From contig RFJV01000027.1 of assembly GCA_003694775.1 (NCBI GenBank), forward strand, positions 1 through 10,300: DNA of 10,300 nucleotides, read 5' to 3'. The notes below the pieces were generated by a model. It was not told the DNA's origin. It saw only the letters and a program-made list of their open reading frames with translations, and did not search any database. Positions within the stretch are counted from its first letter, which is position 1. The number at the start of each line of letters is the position of its first letter. This DNA is from Chloroflexota bacterium (GTDB lineage: Bacteria; Chloroflexota; Anaerolineae; 4572-78; J111). Position numbers and translations under genes: made by a program. Positions 1-6,191 of the stretch are shown one piece after another.

Positions 1-499
1 ACTGCAAATACTTGTTCCATGCCTCCCTGGTCTCCAGGCTGGTCAGGGCGGCAATCGCCAGGTAGCGAGGACGCCTGGGTTCAGACAGCAACCGCATATT
101 GGCTTCTGCCGGAGTGCGGTTGCCTTTTTTACCGTTGCACTTCTGGCAGGCGGTGACCACGTTTTCCCAGGTGGTCTTTCCGCCGCGGGAGCGAGGCAGG
201 ACGTGGTCAACGGTTAAATCTTTGCGCGGGGGCGCACTGCCGCAGTACTGGCAGGTGTAATGGTCCCTGGAAAGCACACCGCGGCGGGTCACCGGGAGTG
301 AAATCCGCCGCGGAATCTTGACGAAGTAGACCAATCGGATGACGAGGGGAACCGGCAGAGACAATCGCTCGGAGCGCAGACTGGCTTCCGCCGCTTCAAC
401 AATCTCTGCCTTCTCCTTCAGCAGAAGGACAATGGCCCGCTTTACGGATACCACGCTCAGCGGTTCGTAGGTTGCATTCAGGACAAGTACATCACCCAC
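1..499 (-). CDS. HNH endonuclease, CxxC zinc-binding type (3' end cut by window edge)
   Basis: I translated the reverse strand by hand; 166 codons are visible and the frame is still open at the left edge. The protein has the treble-clef HNH layout: a CxxC pair at residues 83 and 86, the DH of the nuclease motif at 98-99 (TVDHVLPRSRGG), and a second CxxC pair at 118 and 121 followed by KKGNRTP. Residues 1-70 match the N-terminal extension typical of small stand-alone HNH proteins of about 165-175 residues, so probably only a few C-terminal residues are missing. The start is a GTG at 499, chosen because GGAGG lies 6 bases upstream and no in-frame ATG fits. The family is a metal-dependent DNA nuclease; the cellular role of these solitary versions is not established. 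It lies 85 bases downstream of the vapC-like gene, same strand, and could be read from that operon. Confidence 0.9.
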   Translation of the reverse strand, partial: MGDVLVLNATYEPLSVVSVKRAIVLLLKEKAEIVEAAEASLRSERLSLPVPLVIRLVYFVKIPRRISLPVTRRGVLSRDHYTCQYCGSAPPRKDLTVDHVLPRSRGGKTTWENVVTACQKCNGKKGNRTPAEANMRLLSEPRRPRYLAIAALTSLETREAWNKYLQ

Positions 500-512
500 C
501 GGACGCCTCCAT

Positions 513-521
513 CCCCCCCCC
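513..521 (-). repeat. Homopolymer run of nine G (minus strand) before the HNH start
   Basis: Nine consecutive C on the plus strand read as nine G on the coding strand. The run lies 2 bases upstream of the GGAGG ribosome binding site of the HNH gene, in its presumed leader. Runs of this length are prone to slippage; whether it varies here cannot be seen. Confidence 0.85.
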
Positions 522-584
522 AGGCACAAATTACAGCGATTGGCTGATTCAGAGAATTTCTTTAGATTTCTCCAGTCTGAACAG

Positions 585-959
585 CTACCCCTTTTCCCGG
601 TACTGAACCCCCTCTATATTCTTAAAATCACTATCTTGGGTCCACAGGATGGCGTTAAAAGCTCTCGCGGTAGCTAAAATCAGGCTATCGGCCATTGGCA
701 ATCTCAAATCGAGCGCTAATTTCGCTCCGCTTAAGGCTAATCTGGAATCAAGCTCCACCACTTGCCCTTGTTCCATCATAGCTACAGCCTGCAAAGCATC
801 ATCTTCGCCTCGTTGTTGGTATACCCGCTTGAACACTTCATAGAGACTGAGCGTCGGCACAATAAGCTCATCTATATTCTCAATAGCCGGAGCAAAAAAA
901 TCAGCGTTCGGCCCATCCGCGAAATACTCTAACCAGCCGGATGAATCGACAACATTCAT
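585..959 (-). CDS. vapC: VapC-like PIN-domain ribonuclease toxin
   Basis: This 124-residue protein has the size and acidic residues of a type II VapC toxin: D5 in the opening VVDSSGWLEY, E41 in LSLYEVFK, D91 in MADSLI, and D109 and D111 in TQDSDF. In the PIN fold these carboxylates hold Mg2+/Mn2+ for RNA cleavage; characterised VapC toxins cut tRNA or rRNA, but the target here is unknown. Its ATG overlaps the stop codon of the upstream antitoxin gene (ATGA, 4 bases), the usual translational coupling of such pairs. All expected catalytic positions are present and the gene is full length, so the toxin is probably active unless held by its antitoxin. No convincing terminator follows it, so transcription may continue into the HNH gene. 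Confidence 0.92.
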   Translation of the reverse strand: MNVVDSSGWLEYFADGPNADFFAPAIENIDELIVPTLSLYEVFKRVYQQRGEDDALQAVAMMEQGQVVELDSRLALSGAKLALDLRLPMADSLILATARAFNAILWTQDSDFKNIEGVQYREKG

Positions 960-1162
960 ACCCGGTCATCCTCGCGTTCAATCGAAGTATCAATCCCCTT
1001 CAGAAAACCACGCATAGAGGATATCGGTTTGATGGGTATGAGTTCAATGCGATTCTCGTAGAGAATAACCTGAACTTTTTGCCCAGGTTGAAGCCCCAAT
1101 GTTTTGCGAAAGTCTTGGGGGATAACAACCTGATATTTCGGAGAAACCGTAACCGTATACAT
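956..1162 (-). CDS. vapB: AbrB/MazE-fold antitoxin of the VapBC pair
   Basis: This 68-residue protein carries a SpoVT-AbrB swapped-hairpin DNA-binding domain at residues 2-45 (YTVTVSPKYQVVIPQDFRK, then LGLQPGQKV) and a C-terminal tail, MRGFLKGIDTSIEREDDR, at residues 50-67. That tail is typical of VapB antitoxins and is the part expected to occupy the toxin active site. I chose ATG 1162 because AAGG lies 5 bases upstream and the promoter at 1203-1231 would start transcription near 1196. A longer frame from a TTG at 1231 would start inside that promoter and adds a segment with no family resemblance. The gene comes first and overlaps vapC by 4 bases. Such antitoxins usually repress their own promoter together with the toxin. 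Confidence 0.92.
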   Translation of the reverse strand: MYTVTVSPKYQVVIPQDFRKTLGLQPGQKVQVILYENRIELIPIKPISSMRGFLKGIDTSIEREDDRV

Positions 1163-1202
1163 ACAAACCTTGCATCCAATAATAACCTGACAATCGGCTA
1201 AC

Positions 1203-1231
1203 ATTATATCAAAGTCGAGCATAGGGGTCAA
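1203..1231 (-). promoter_or_regulatory. Sigma70-type promoter of the vapBC operon
   Basis: Reading the minus strand, TTGACC (1231-1226) is separated by exactly 17 bases from a perfect TATAAT (1208-1203). Transcription would start near 1196, leaving a leader of about 34 bases before the antitoxin ATG at 1162. It is among the best consensus matches in the window and decides the antitoxin start. Confidence 0.8.
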
Positions 1232-1284
1232 GTAGTTGGCAGAGTTTTATCAGCTCCTACAACATATAGATGTTAAGACTGATA

Positions 1285-1302
1285 CCCCCTATATCTAGGG
1301 GG
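1285..1302. other. Perfect 7-bp hairpin or palindromic site
   Basis: CCCCCTA (1285-1291) and TAGGGGG (1296-1302) pair perfectly around a TATC loop. No T run follows on either strand, so this is not an ordinary terminator. It lies between the divergent vapBC and fbp promoters and could be a protein-binding site. Function unknown. Confidence 0.5.
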
Positions 1303-1331
1303 CATTCAAAGAAAATACACCGGTACTTGGG

Positions 1332-1351
1332 CTGTGGTTAACTGTGGATTT
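1332..1351 (+). promoter_or_regulatory. Two CTGTGG direct repeats one helical turn apart, upstream of fbp
   Basis: CTGTGGTTAA (1332-1341) is followed immediately by CTGTGGATTT (1342-1351), a 10-base period that would put both copies on the same face of the helix. They end about 35 bases upstream of the fbp -35 element. They resemble degenerate DnaA boxes but neither matches the consensus fully. The 1163-1469 gap otherwise holds only the vapBC promoter, the hairpin at 1285-1302 and the fbp promoter. Confidence 0.3.
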
Positions 1352-1386
1352 TGCTTCCCGTCACAACACACAACTTGTACCGTATT

Positions 1387-1415
1387 TTGACAAATTTCTC
1401 AAATCTCGCCACAAT
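1387..1415 (+). promoter_or_regulatory. Candidate promoter of fbp
   Basis: A perfect TTGACA (1387-1392) is followed after 17 bases by CACAAT (1410-1415), which matches four of six -10 positions. Transcription from about 1422 would give a leader of close to 48 bases. The -35 is strong and the -10 weak, which suits an activated promoter. Confidence 0.5.
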
Positions 1416-1469
1416 ATGCGCCATGTTTCCGGTAAGCTGTATCAAAACCAATAATTGAGGAGGACAATG

Positions 1470-2486
1470 ATGTCAACCCGACCGATTACCGGCAAAATTA
1501 CCACCATTGAGCGGCATATTCTGGACGAACAGAGCGCGTTTCCCGATGCTTCGGGGACGCTGAGCGGCCTGCTCTACAATATTGCCCTTGCCGGTAAACT
1601 GATTGCCAGCCACACCACCCGTGCCGGCCTGGCCGATATTCTGGGAAGCACGGGTCAAACCAATGTGCAGGGCGAGGAAGTGCAGAAGCTGGACGCCTAT
1701 GCCCAGCGAATTATGTTCCAGCTTAACGACCACACCGGACGCCTGGCCGTGATGGGTTCCGAAGAAGTGGAAGACCCCATCCCCATCCCGGACAAGTACC
1801 CCACCGGCAAGTATGTGCTGGTCTTCGACCCGCTGGATGGTTCCAGCAATATTGACTACAACGTCAGTGTGGGGACTATCTTTGGCATTTACAAACGGGT
1901 GACCCCCTCCGGGCCGGGTACGCTGGAAGACCTGCTCCAGCCGGGCCGTAAGCTGGTGGCCGCGGGGTACATTGTGTACGGTTCCAGCACCATGCTGGTT
2001 TACAGCACCGGCAACGGGGTCAACGGCTTCACCCTGGACCCGTCGATTGGCGAATTTCTGCTGTCCCATCCCAACATTCGCCTGCCGGACAAGCCAAAGT
2101 ACTACAGCGCCAACCAGGGCTACCAGAGCCGCTGGAGCGAAGGGGTTCAGCGGTTTACTCGCTGGCTGAGGGGCGAAGAAGGGGCAACCCATTCCCTGTC
2201 ACTGCGGTACATCGGCTCCATGATTGCCGACGTGCACCGCACCCTGCTGGCCGGCGGCATCTTCTACTACCCCGCCGACACCCGCGCCCCCAACGGGAAA
2301 CTGCGTCTGATTTACGAGGCCAACCCGATGAGCTTCATCATCGAGCAGGCCGGCGGCTATGCCTCTACCGGACGGGAACCGGTGCTGGACGTCCAACCCA
2401 CGGCCCTGCACCAGCGCACGCCGCTGTTTGTGGGCAACCGGGAACTGGTAGAAAAAGCAGAGGAGTTCATTGCCCGGTACGGGTAA
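1470..2486 (+). CDS. fbp: Fructose-1,6-bisphosphatase, class I
   Basis: This 338-residue cytoplasmic enzyme hydrolyses fructose 1,6-bisphosphate to fructose 6-phosphate, the committed step of gluconeogenesis (and of the Calvin cycle where present). The class I signature is complete. Metal and phosphate ligands lie in QGEEVQKLD (67-75), GSEEVED (96-102) and [11 protein letters not shown] (119-129). The [20 protein letters not shown] segment (246-265), [15 protein letters not shown] (282-296) and the C-terminal [10 protein letters not shown] (314-323) follow. Length matches the family (about 330-340). Two ATGs occur in tandem at 1467 and 1470; the AGGAGG at 1458-1463 sits 3 and 6 bases away respectively, so 1470 is preferred, and the choice changes only one residue. 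The gene is monocistronic, facing away from vapBC and ending at a strong terminator. Confidence 0.97.
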   Translation: MSTRPITGKITTIERHILDEQSAFPDASGTLSGLLYNIALAGKLIASHTTRAGLADILGSTGQTNVQGEEVQKLDAYAQRIMFQLNDHTGRLAVMGSEEVEDPIPIPDKYPTGKYVLVFDPLDGSSNIDYNVSVGTIFGIYKRVTPSGPGTLEDLLQPGRKLVAAGYIVYGSSTMLVYSTGNGVNGFTLDPSIGEFLLSHPNIRLPDKPKYYSANQGYQSRWSEGVQRFTRWLRGEEGATHSLSLRYIGSMIADVHRTLLAGGIFYYPADTRAPNGKLRLIYEANPMSFIIEQAGGYASTGREPVLDVQPTALHQRTPLFVGNRELVEKAEEFIARYG

Positions 2487-2493
2487 CAACAAA

Positions 2494-2531
2494 AAGGGCG
2501 ACCCGCCGGCGGCGGGTCGCCCTTAATTTTT
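2494..2531. terminator. Bidirectional rho-independent terminator between fbp and the PA14 operon
   Basis: A perfect 14-bp stem (2494-2507 with 2511-2524) closes on a 3-base loop. On the plus strand it is followed after AA by five T (2527-2531) and ends fbp. On the minus strand the complement of the A run at 2491-2495 supplies five T and ends the operon whose last stop codon is at 2543. It lies 8 bases after the fbp stop. Confidence 0.93.
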
Positions 2532-2542
2532 CCGGAAATTTT

Positions 2543-3853
2543 TTAGCGCGGCACAAACTTGACCGCGTCAAAGGCTATCTGGGCCGTTCCCTGAGCCTCG
2601 CCGGTGGCATCGTACAGGGTGACGCACTCGTTGCCATCGGCGCCAAAGTAGTAAATGCCCAGGCTGACAAACTCATTGCTGTAGCGGCTCTGGTCAACCA
2701 CCCGCTCATCCCGCTGGCCGAAGTGATAAATCAGGTAGCGGGCACGGGTGGTGGTAGCCCGGTCGCCGGGAATAAAGGCGTACACTTCATAATTACCGGC
2801 TTTAGACAGCGGCGCGCACCACTGGCCGGAATTCTGGGCCGAGGAGGCGGTATTGTAAGTCCAGTAGAAATTAGCACCGTACCCGCCTTTGGTCACAAAA
2901 CGGCTGGAAGTTGGGCCGCCCCAGCGGAAATAGCCGCTGTCGTTGTCTACCACCAGACCGGCACTGCCGGGGTCTGGCTCAACCGGACTGTAGTCTCCGG
3001 GGTCTCCCTTGAGCCGGACATAGGCAATGGCGTTGCCCACGTGGTCGTAATATTCCACCACAAAGGTGCGGTAGCCGGCCTTCAGGGGGACTTTGCGCGT
3101 TTTATAGGTTACGCTCTGGTCGTACCAGGATTCGTAGATGATTTTCCCGTCCACGTAGACGCGCATCCCGTCGTCATGCTGAATCTGGAAGGTGTACAGG
3201 CCGTCCCGGTCCAGATAGATGGAGCGGGTCCAGCGGACAGAGAAATTATCCCGCGGTACTTTGGGATGGGGCGAACCGCTGTTCCAGTCGAAGTTGATGG
3301 CGCTGTCGCTCCGGACCATCACCGGGTCGCCGGCAAGGTTGCGGTTGTTGAAATATTCCCCCCGCCACGAGCCGACAATGTCGTGCCGGTCGCCCAGCTT
3401 GACCCAGCGGAAGCTGATAGAAGCCCGACCGGTATCCTCAAAATAGGCCACCTGAAGCTGGTGGTCGCCGGTTTTGTCCACGTAAACGCGGGCCTTGACG
3501 TTCTGCTTGGCTCCCAGGTCCCAGGCATCGATGATGAGTTTGCCATCCAGCCAGACCCGTGCCCCATCGTCCACGTCCAGCAGGAAGAGGTAAGTCCCTT
3601 CTTCCAGATGGCGGGTGGTGGTAAAGCGGGCCGAAAACCGGTCGCGCGGAATGTCGGGGTTGGGTGAGCCGGTTCCAAAATCCAGGTCCAGCGGGTCAAC
3701 AAAAGTGACCAGCCGGGGCTGTCCGGACAGGTTGGGATTATCGTAGTAGGCCGCGTGCCAGCTCAGCTTGGACAGAGGTGCGGCCTGTGAAGCCAGCGGA
3801 ACCACCGCAATGGTCAGCAGAACAACAACCAGGATCCAGAAAAGTTTTTTCAT
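2543..3853 (-). CDS. Secreted tandem PA14 and golvesin-like domain protein
   Basis: This 436-residue protein begins with a clear signal peptide (KK, hydrophobic core to about residue 20, ASQA cleavage site near 24). Two PA14-type beta-barrel domains follow, at about 31-152 and 163-282. They align with each other through [34 protein letters not shown] and [26 protein letters not shown], so they arose by internal duplication. PA14 domains bind carbohydrate, and the DDG loop resembles the calcium site of yeast PA14 adhesins. A Pro-rich linker (288-297) leads to a golvesin C-terminal-like domain (299-435, VVDNDSGYF to FDAVKFVP), with single cysteines at 346 and 410. No catalytic domain is seen, so binding or adhesion at the surface is the likely role. 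AAGGAG overlaps the stop codon of the upstream gene 12 bases away, so the two are cotranscribed. Confidence 0.85.
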   Translation of the reverse strand: MKKLFWILVVVLLTIAVVPLASQAAPLSKLSWHAAYYDNPNLSGQPRLVTFVDPLDLDFGTGSPNPDIPRDRFSARFTTTRHLEEGTYLFLLDVDDGARVWLDGKLIIDAWDLGAKQNVKARVYVDKTGDHQLQVAYFEDTGRASISFRWVKLGDRHDIVGSWRGEYFNNRNLAGDPVMVRSDSAINFDWNSGSPHPKVPRDNFSVRWTRSIYLDRDGLYTFQIQHDDGMRVYVDGKIIYESWYDQSVTYKTRKVPLKAGYRTFVVEYYDHVGNAIAYVRLKGDPGDYSPVEPDPGSAGLVVDNDSGYFRWGGPTSSRFVTKGGYGANFYWTYNTASSAQNSGQWCAPLSKAGNYEVYAFIPGDRATTTRARYLIYHFGQRDERVVDQSRYSNEFVSLGIYYFGADGNECVTLYDATGEAQGTAQIAFDAVKFVPR

Positions 3854-3865
3854 CTTGCCTTCTCC

Positions 3866-4873
3866 TTATATCCCCCCGTCACCGAGGTTGATGTCCGGGG
3901 CATCGGCTGAGACACGCTCGCGCATCGTTGCAGTCACCGCGCCGACAAAGAGTGCCAGCAACAGCAGAATACTGCTGGCAATCAAATAGCTGACATGCTC
4001 ATTCGCGCCGCGACCGGAAACAGGCAACCGGGTATCCTCAACCGGGGGCGCGGTGGCCGGGCCAACGCTGGTCGACAGGCTCTGGTCTGCCGGGGTCTCC
4101 GCCGCTTCGTCCTCCGCCGGCGCGGCCGGTGGAGCAGAGGCGGGCGCATTTTCGGCGGGAGCACTGGTGACCACTGCGGCCTCCGCGGCTGAGATGTCGA
4201 ACGGCGAGGGGGCCGGGCCAACCAGGCTGATGCTGTCCAGGTCGAAGATGCCGGTTCCGTTGTTGGCCCATTTCTTCCAGGCCCGGATGAAGAGGGTCAG
4301 GTTTTTGCCGGTGGGGGTGATGGTGGTCTGGTAGGTGTCCAGCCGATACTCGCCGCCCGGCGGGTCGGCCAGGGGCTGTTCATCCCAGGGAAGCTCTACC
4401 CACGCCTCTTCGTCCAGCAGTTCCCAGGCCGTACCACCGCTGTAATCGACCGCGTACTGCAGGCGGTAGCCGTAGTCCGAGAGGTTGATGTCGCCCTCGG
4501 TGGAGCGGATGAGGCCGTGGAGGGTCAGGGTATAGGGCACACCGGGGGTCACGTTGACCGTCTGGTAAATGCCGGCGTAGCGGTTCAGCTCCATTGAATC
4601 CCGTATCTCAATCATCTGGGCGTGTTCGCCGGAGACAACCACCGCCTCCCAGGTGTCGTCCTGAAAGCCGACCACGGCATTGCCGTTGCTGAACCCGCCC
4701 CAGCCCAGGGCCAATTGGTACGCCTCCTGAAAACCGGCTTCAAAATCTCCGTTGACCAGCACATTCTGTACCGGGTTGTTATCCTGCGACATCGCCGGCG
4801 CGGGGAGGTTCAGCAACCCGACCAGCACCGCCAGGCTCAGTACGGCTCGCACGGCAAGGCTTTCCAGTTTCAT
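3866..4873 (-). CDS. Secreted surface protein with C-terminal LPVSG-type anchor
   Basis: This 335-residue protein has an N-terminal signal peptide (hydrophobic 8-23, APA near 27). A domain of roughly residues 35-219 opens with VLVNGDFEAGF and ends FDLDSISLVG, the start and end pattern of many jelly-roll, carbohydrate-binding-like modules; I cannot name the exact family. Residues 220-281 are a low-complexity Ala/Pro/Glu/Thr spacer of cell-wall type. LPVSG (283-287) is followed by a membrane helix (about 295-315), then MRER and about 15 further residues. That order resembles a sortase or other C-terminal sorting signal, though the tail after the basic residues is longer than usual. The start has GGGGAG just upstream. 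The gene is first in a two-gene operon with the PA14 protein, suggesting that the two act together at the cell surface. Confidence 0.75.
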   Translation of the reverse strand: MKLESLAVRAVLSLAVLVGLLNLPAPAMSQDNNPVQNVLVNGDFEAGFQEAYQLALGWGGFSNGNAVVGFQDDTWEAVVVSGEHAQMIEIRDSMELNRYAGIYQTVNVTPGVPYTLTLHGLIRSTEGDINLSDYGYRLQYAVDYSGGTAWELLDEEAWVELPWDEQPLADPPGGEYRLDTYQTTITPTGKNLTLFIRAWKKWANNGTGIFDLDSISLVGPAPSPFDISAAEAAVVTSAPAENAPASAPPAAPAEDEAAETPADQSLSTSVGPATAPPVEDTRLPVSGRGANEHVSYLIASSILLLLALFVGAVTATMRERVSADAPDINLGDGGI

Positions 4874-4902
4874 GGCTCCCCTCGTGTCATTGTTTTTTGT
4901 AA

Positions 4903-4920
4903 GGCGAGATTAATTTCGCC
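4903..4920. promoter_or_regulatory. 18-bp near-perfect palindrome upstream of the surface-protein operon
   Basis: GGCGAGATT (4903-4911) and AATTTCGCC (4912-4920) are reverse complements with one mismatch, and the symmetry resumes outside at 4900-4901 with 4922-4923. The site lies 30 bases before the start codon of the minus-strand gene, where an operator would be expected. It has no T run suited to a terminator. No convincing minus-strand promoter was found around it. Confidence 0.45.
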
Positions 4921-4945
4921 CTACGGGATTGCAAAATTCGCCAGC

Positions 4946-4974
4946 TTGACATATTCATTTTACATAACTTTAAT
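4946..4974 (+). promoter_or_regulatory. Upstream promoter candidate for the DUF3054 gene
   Basis: A perfect TTGACA (4946-4951) lies 17 bases before TTTAAT (4969-4974), five of six -10 matches. The start would be near 4981, giving a leader of about 109 bases. A second candidate lies closer to the gene. Confidence 0.6.
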
Positions 4975-5029
4975 GTAGATGTCAATCGGGGAACAAAAAC
5001 AGGGCGCACCGCAAGGCATCCGGGGAAAA

Positions 5030-5058
5030 TTGCCTGCCATCCACATCCCGGCTACAAT
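5030..5058 (+). promoter_or_regulatory. Proximal promoter candidate for the DUF3054 gene
   Basis: TTGCCT (5030-5035) lies 17 bases before TACAAT (5053-5058). Transcription from about 5065 gives a 25-base leader holding the GTGAGG ribosome binding site, so this element supports the start at 5090 over upstream in-frame starts. Confidence 0.55.
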
Positions 5059-5089
5059 GAACCGGTACAAAATTCACGTGAGGATGAAT

Positions 5090-5527
5090 ATGGCCGTATC
5101 ACCTTCTCCCCCGCCGAAGACGGGTCGCCCGTGGGGGCTTGTTCTGGGCGACGCGCTGGCCTTGCTGTTGTTTGTGCTGATTGGACGCCGGAGCCACGCC
5201 CTGCTGGTCGCCGACCCGATTGCCCTGGCTCTGACTGCCGGGCCGTTCCTGGCGGGCTGGTTTGCCGTATCGCCCTGGTTTGGGCTGTTCCGGCCCGATG
5301 TCAGCCGGAACTGGCGGCGGCTACTGCTTCGTTTGCCGGTTGCCAGCGTGGTTGGTGGGGCGCTGGCCCTGGTGCTGAGGGCCTGGCTTCGAGGGCAGGC
5401 GGTCAGCGGCATTCCGGTATCTTTTGTGGTGGCCGGATTGGGTTTTTCGACCCTTTTTCTGCTGGTCTGGCGGCTGGGGTACGTGTGGTGGGCTGGCCGG
5501 CAAGCCAACCGGAGGCAGGCGGCATAA
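5090..5527 (+). CDS. DUF3054 family integral membrane protein
   Basis: This 145-residue protein has four predicted membrane helices at about residues 17-32, 43-63, 82-99 and 108-132. The segment GDALALLLFVLIGRRSH (20-36) and the later PFLAGW and RPD residues are the conserved pattern of the DUF3054 family, small membrane proteins of Actinobacteria, Chloroflexota and haloarchaea with no known function. The ATG at 5090 was chosen because GTGAGG ends 6 bases upstream. Longer in-frame starts at 4979 and 5060 precede or sit beside the proximal promoter and would add a polar extension before the first helix. It is followed after one base by the next membrane protein gene, so the two form an operon. 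Confidence 0.82.
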   Translation: MAVSPSPPPKTGRPWGLVLGDALALLLFVLIGRRSHALLVADPIALALTAGPFLAGWFAVSPWFGLFRPDVSRNWRRLLLRLPVASVVGGALALVLRAWLRGQAVSGIPVSFVVAGLGFSTLFLLVWRLGYVWWAGRQANRRQAA

Positions 5528-5528
5528 G

Positions 5529-6191
5529 ATGGCCCGGTACAAACGTCCGTGGTGGTTGCTGGTCAACAAGCCTGCCGGCCTGAAGACAACCGTCCGGGAG
5601 GAAAACCGCCCCAACGAGCGGCTGTTCATCGTGCGCGGGGAACCGGTTATCATCGGTCTGGCCTGGCTAACCTGGGGACCGGCGGCGGCAGTGCTGGCTG
5701 TAGCAGGGATGGCCCTGCTGACGGTGGTGCTGGACATCCGGGACCAGGCGATGGCGGTGCGAGCGGCGGTAATTGCCGCCTTTCTCCTCCTGCCCGCCCT
5801 GGCCTGGGGGGTAGTCACCCTGATTCTGACCCGCCTGTCGGCGCCGCACCTGGAGGCAGAACGTCAGGCCGACACGCAAATCCGGTACATCCGGCTGGAC
5901 CTGGAGCGGCGCGAGCTGGGCCTCTCGTCTGGCCCGGAGACAGAAGAAATCCGCCTGCCGCTGGCGGCCATTCGCCGCTTCCGGGTGACCACGCCGATTG
6001 GCGCGACTGGCGGGCAGTCTCTGCTGTTGGCCGCAGAAACCGACACCGGGCCGGTAATCCTGCTGGATGAGCGGCTGGGCAGTCGGGCGGTCAAAATTGA
6101 CCTGGCAGAAATTTTGAACGGCGCTTTGAATACCGGCGACCCCGCCGAACCGGAGGCCGGCGAGGCCGCGGGGACACTACCTTCTGGCTGA
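5529..6191 (+). CDS. Unrecognised membrane protein with C-terminal soluble domain
   Basis: I do not recognise this 220-residue protein. It has a basic, aromatic N-terminus, two hydrophobic membrane segments (about 41-67 and 77-100), and a soluble region from about 105 to 200 rich in alternating polar and hydrophobic strands (IRYIRLDLERREL, IRLPLAAIRRFRVTT, QSLLLAAETDTGPVILLD). That layout, two helices then a beta-rich domain, recalls bacterial PH-like membrane proteins, but this is only a structural analogy. The last 20 residues are Gly/Ala/Glu/Pro-rich. The ATG at 5529 follows the DUF3054 stop by one base, with GGAGG 13 bases upstream, so translation is probably coupled; a longer open frame from 5424 would overlap the DUF3054 gene. 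Its 3' end overlaps the convergent aldolase gene by 15 bases with no terminator between. Confidence 0.75.
   Translation: MARYKRPWWLLVNKPAGLKTTVREENRPNERLFIVRGEPVIIGLAWLTWGPAAAVLAVAGMALLTVVLDIRDQAMAVRAAVIAAFLLLPALAWGVVTLILTRLSAPHLEAERQADTQIRYIRLDLERRELGLSSGPETEEIRLPLAAIRRFRVTTPIGATGGQSLLLAAETDTGPVILLDERLGSRAVKIDLAEILNGALNTGDPAEPEAGEAAGTLPSG

Noticed and set aside
530..556. Possible promoter for the HNH gene (TTCTCT with TGTAAT, minus strand)
   Set aside because: The -35 is poor and the spacer is 15 bases; too weak to list as a feature.
1333..1351. Replication-origin DnaA boxes
   Set aside because: Two degenerate TGTGG(T/A)T elements alone, with no dnaA/dnaN genes or AT-rich unwinding region, do not support an origin.
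1473..2192. Open frame of 239 codons on the minus strand opposite fbp
   Set aside because: fbp has all its signature motifs on the plus strand; the opposite frame is an antisense shadow.
2723..3667. Open frame of 314 codons on the plus strand opposite the PA14 gene
   Set aside because: The minus-strand reading gives a signal peptide and two recognisable PA14 domains; the plus frame shows only antisense-type composition.
5547..5631. Pseudouridine-synthase-like phrase (LLVNKPAGLKTT) at the N-terminus of the unknown membrane protein
   Set aside because: The NKPAG pattern recalls the RsuA/RluB family, but no catalytic GRLD-type motif or rest of the fold follows; membrane helices come next instead. 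Probably coincidence.
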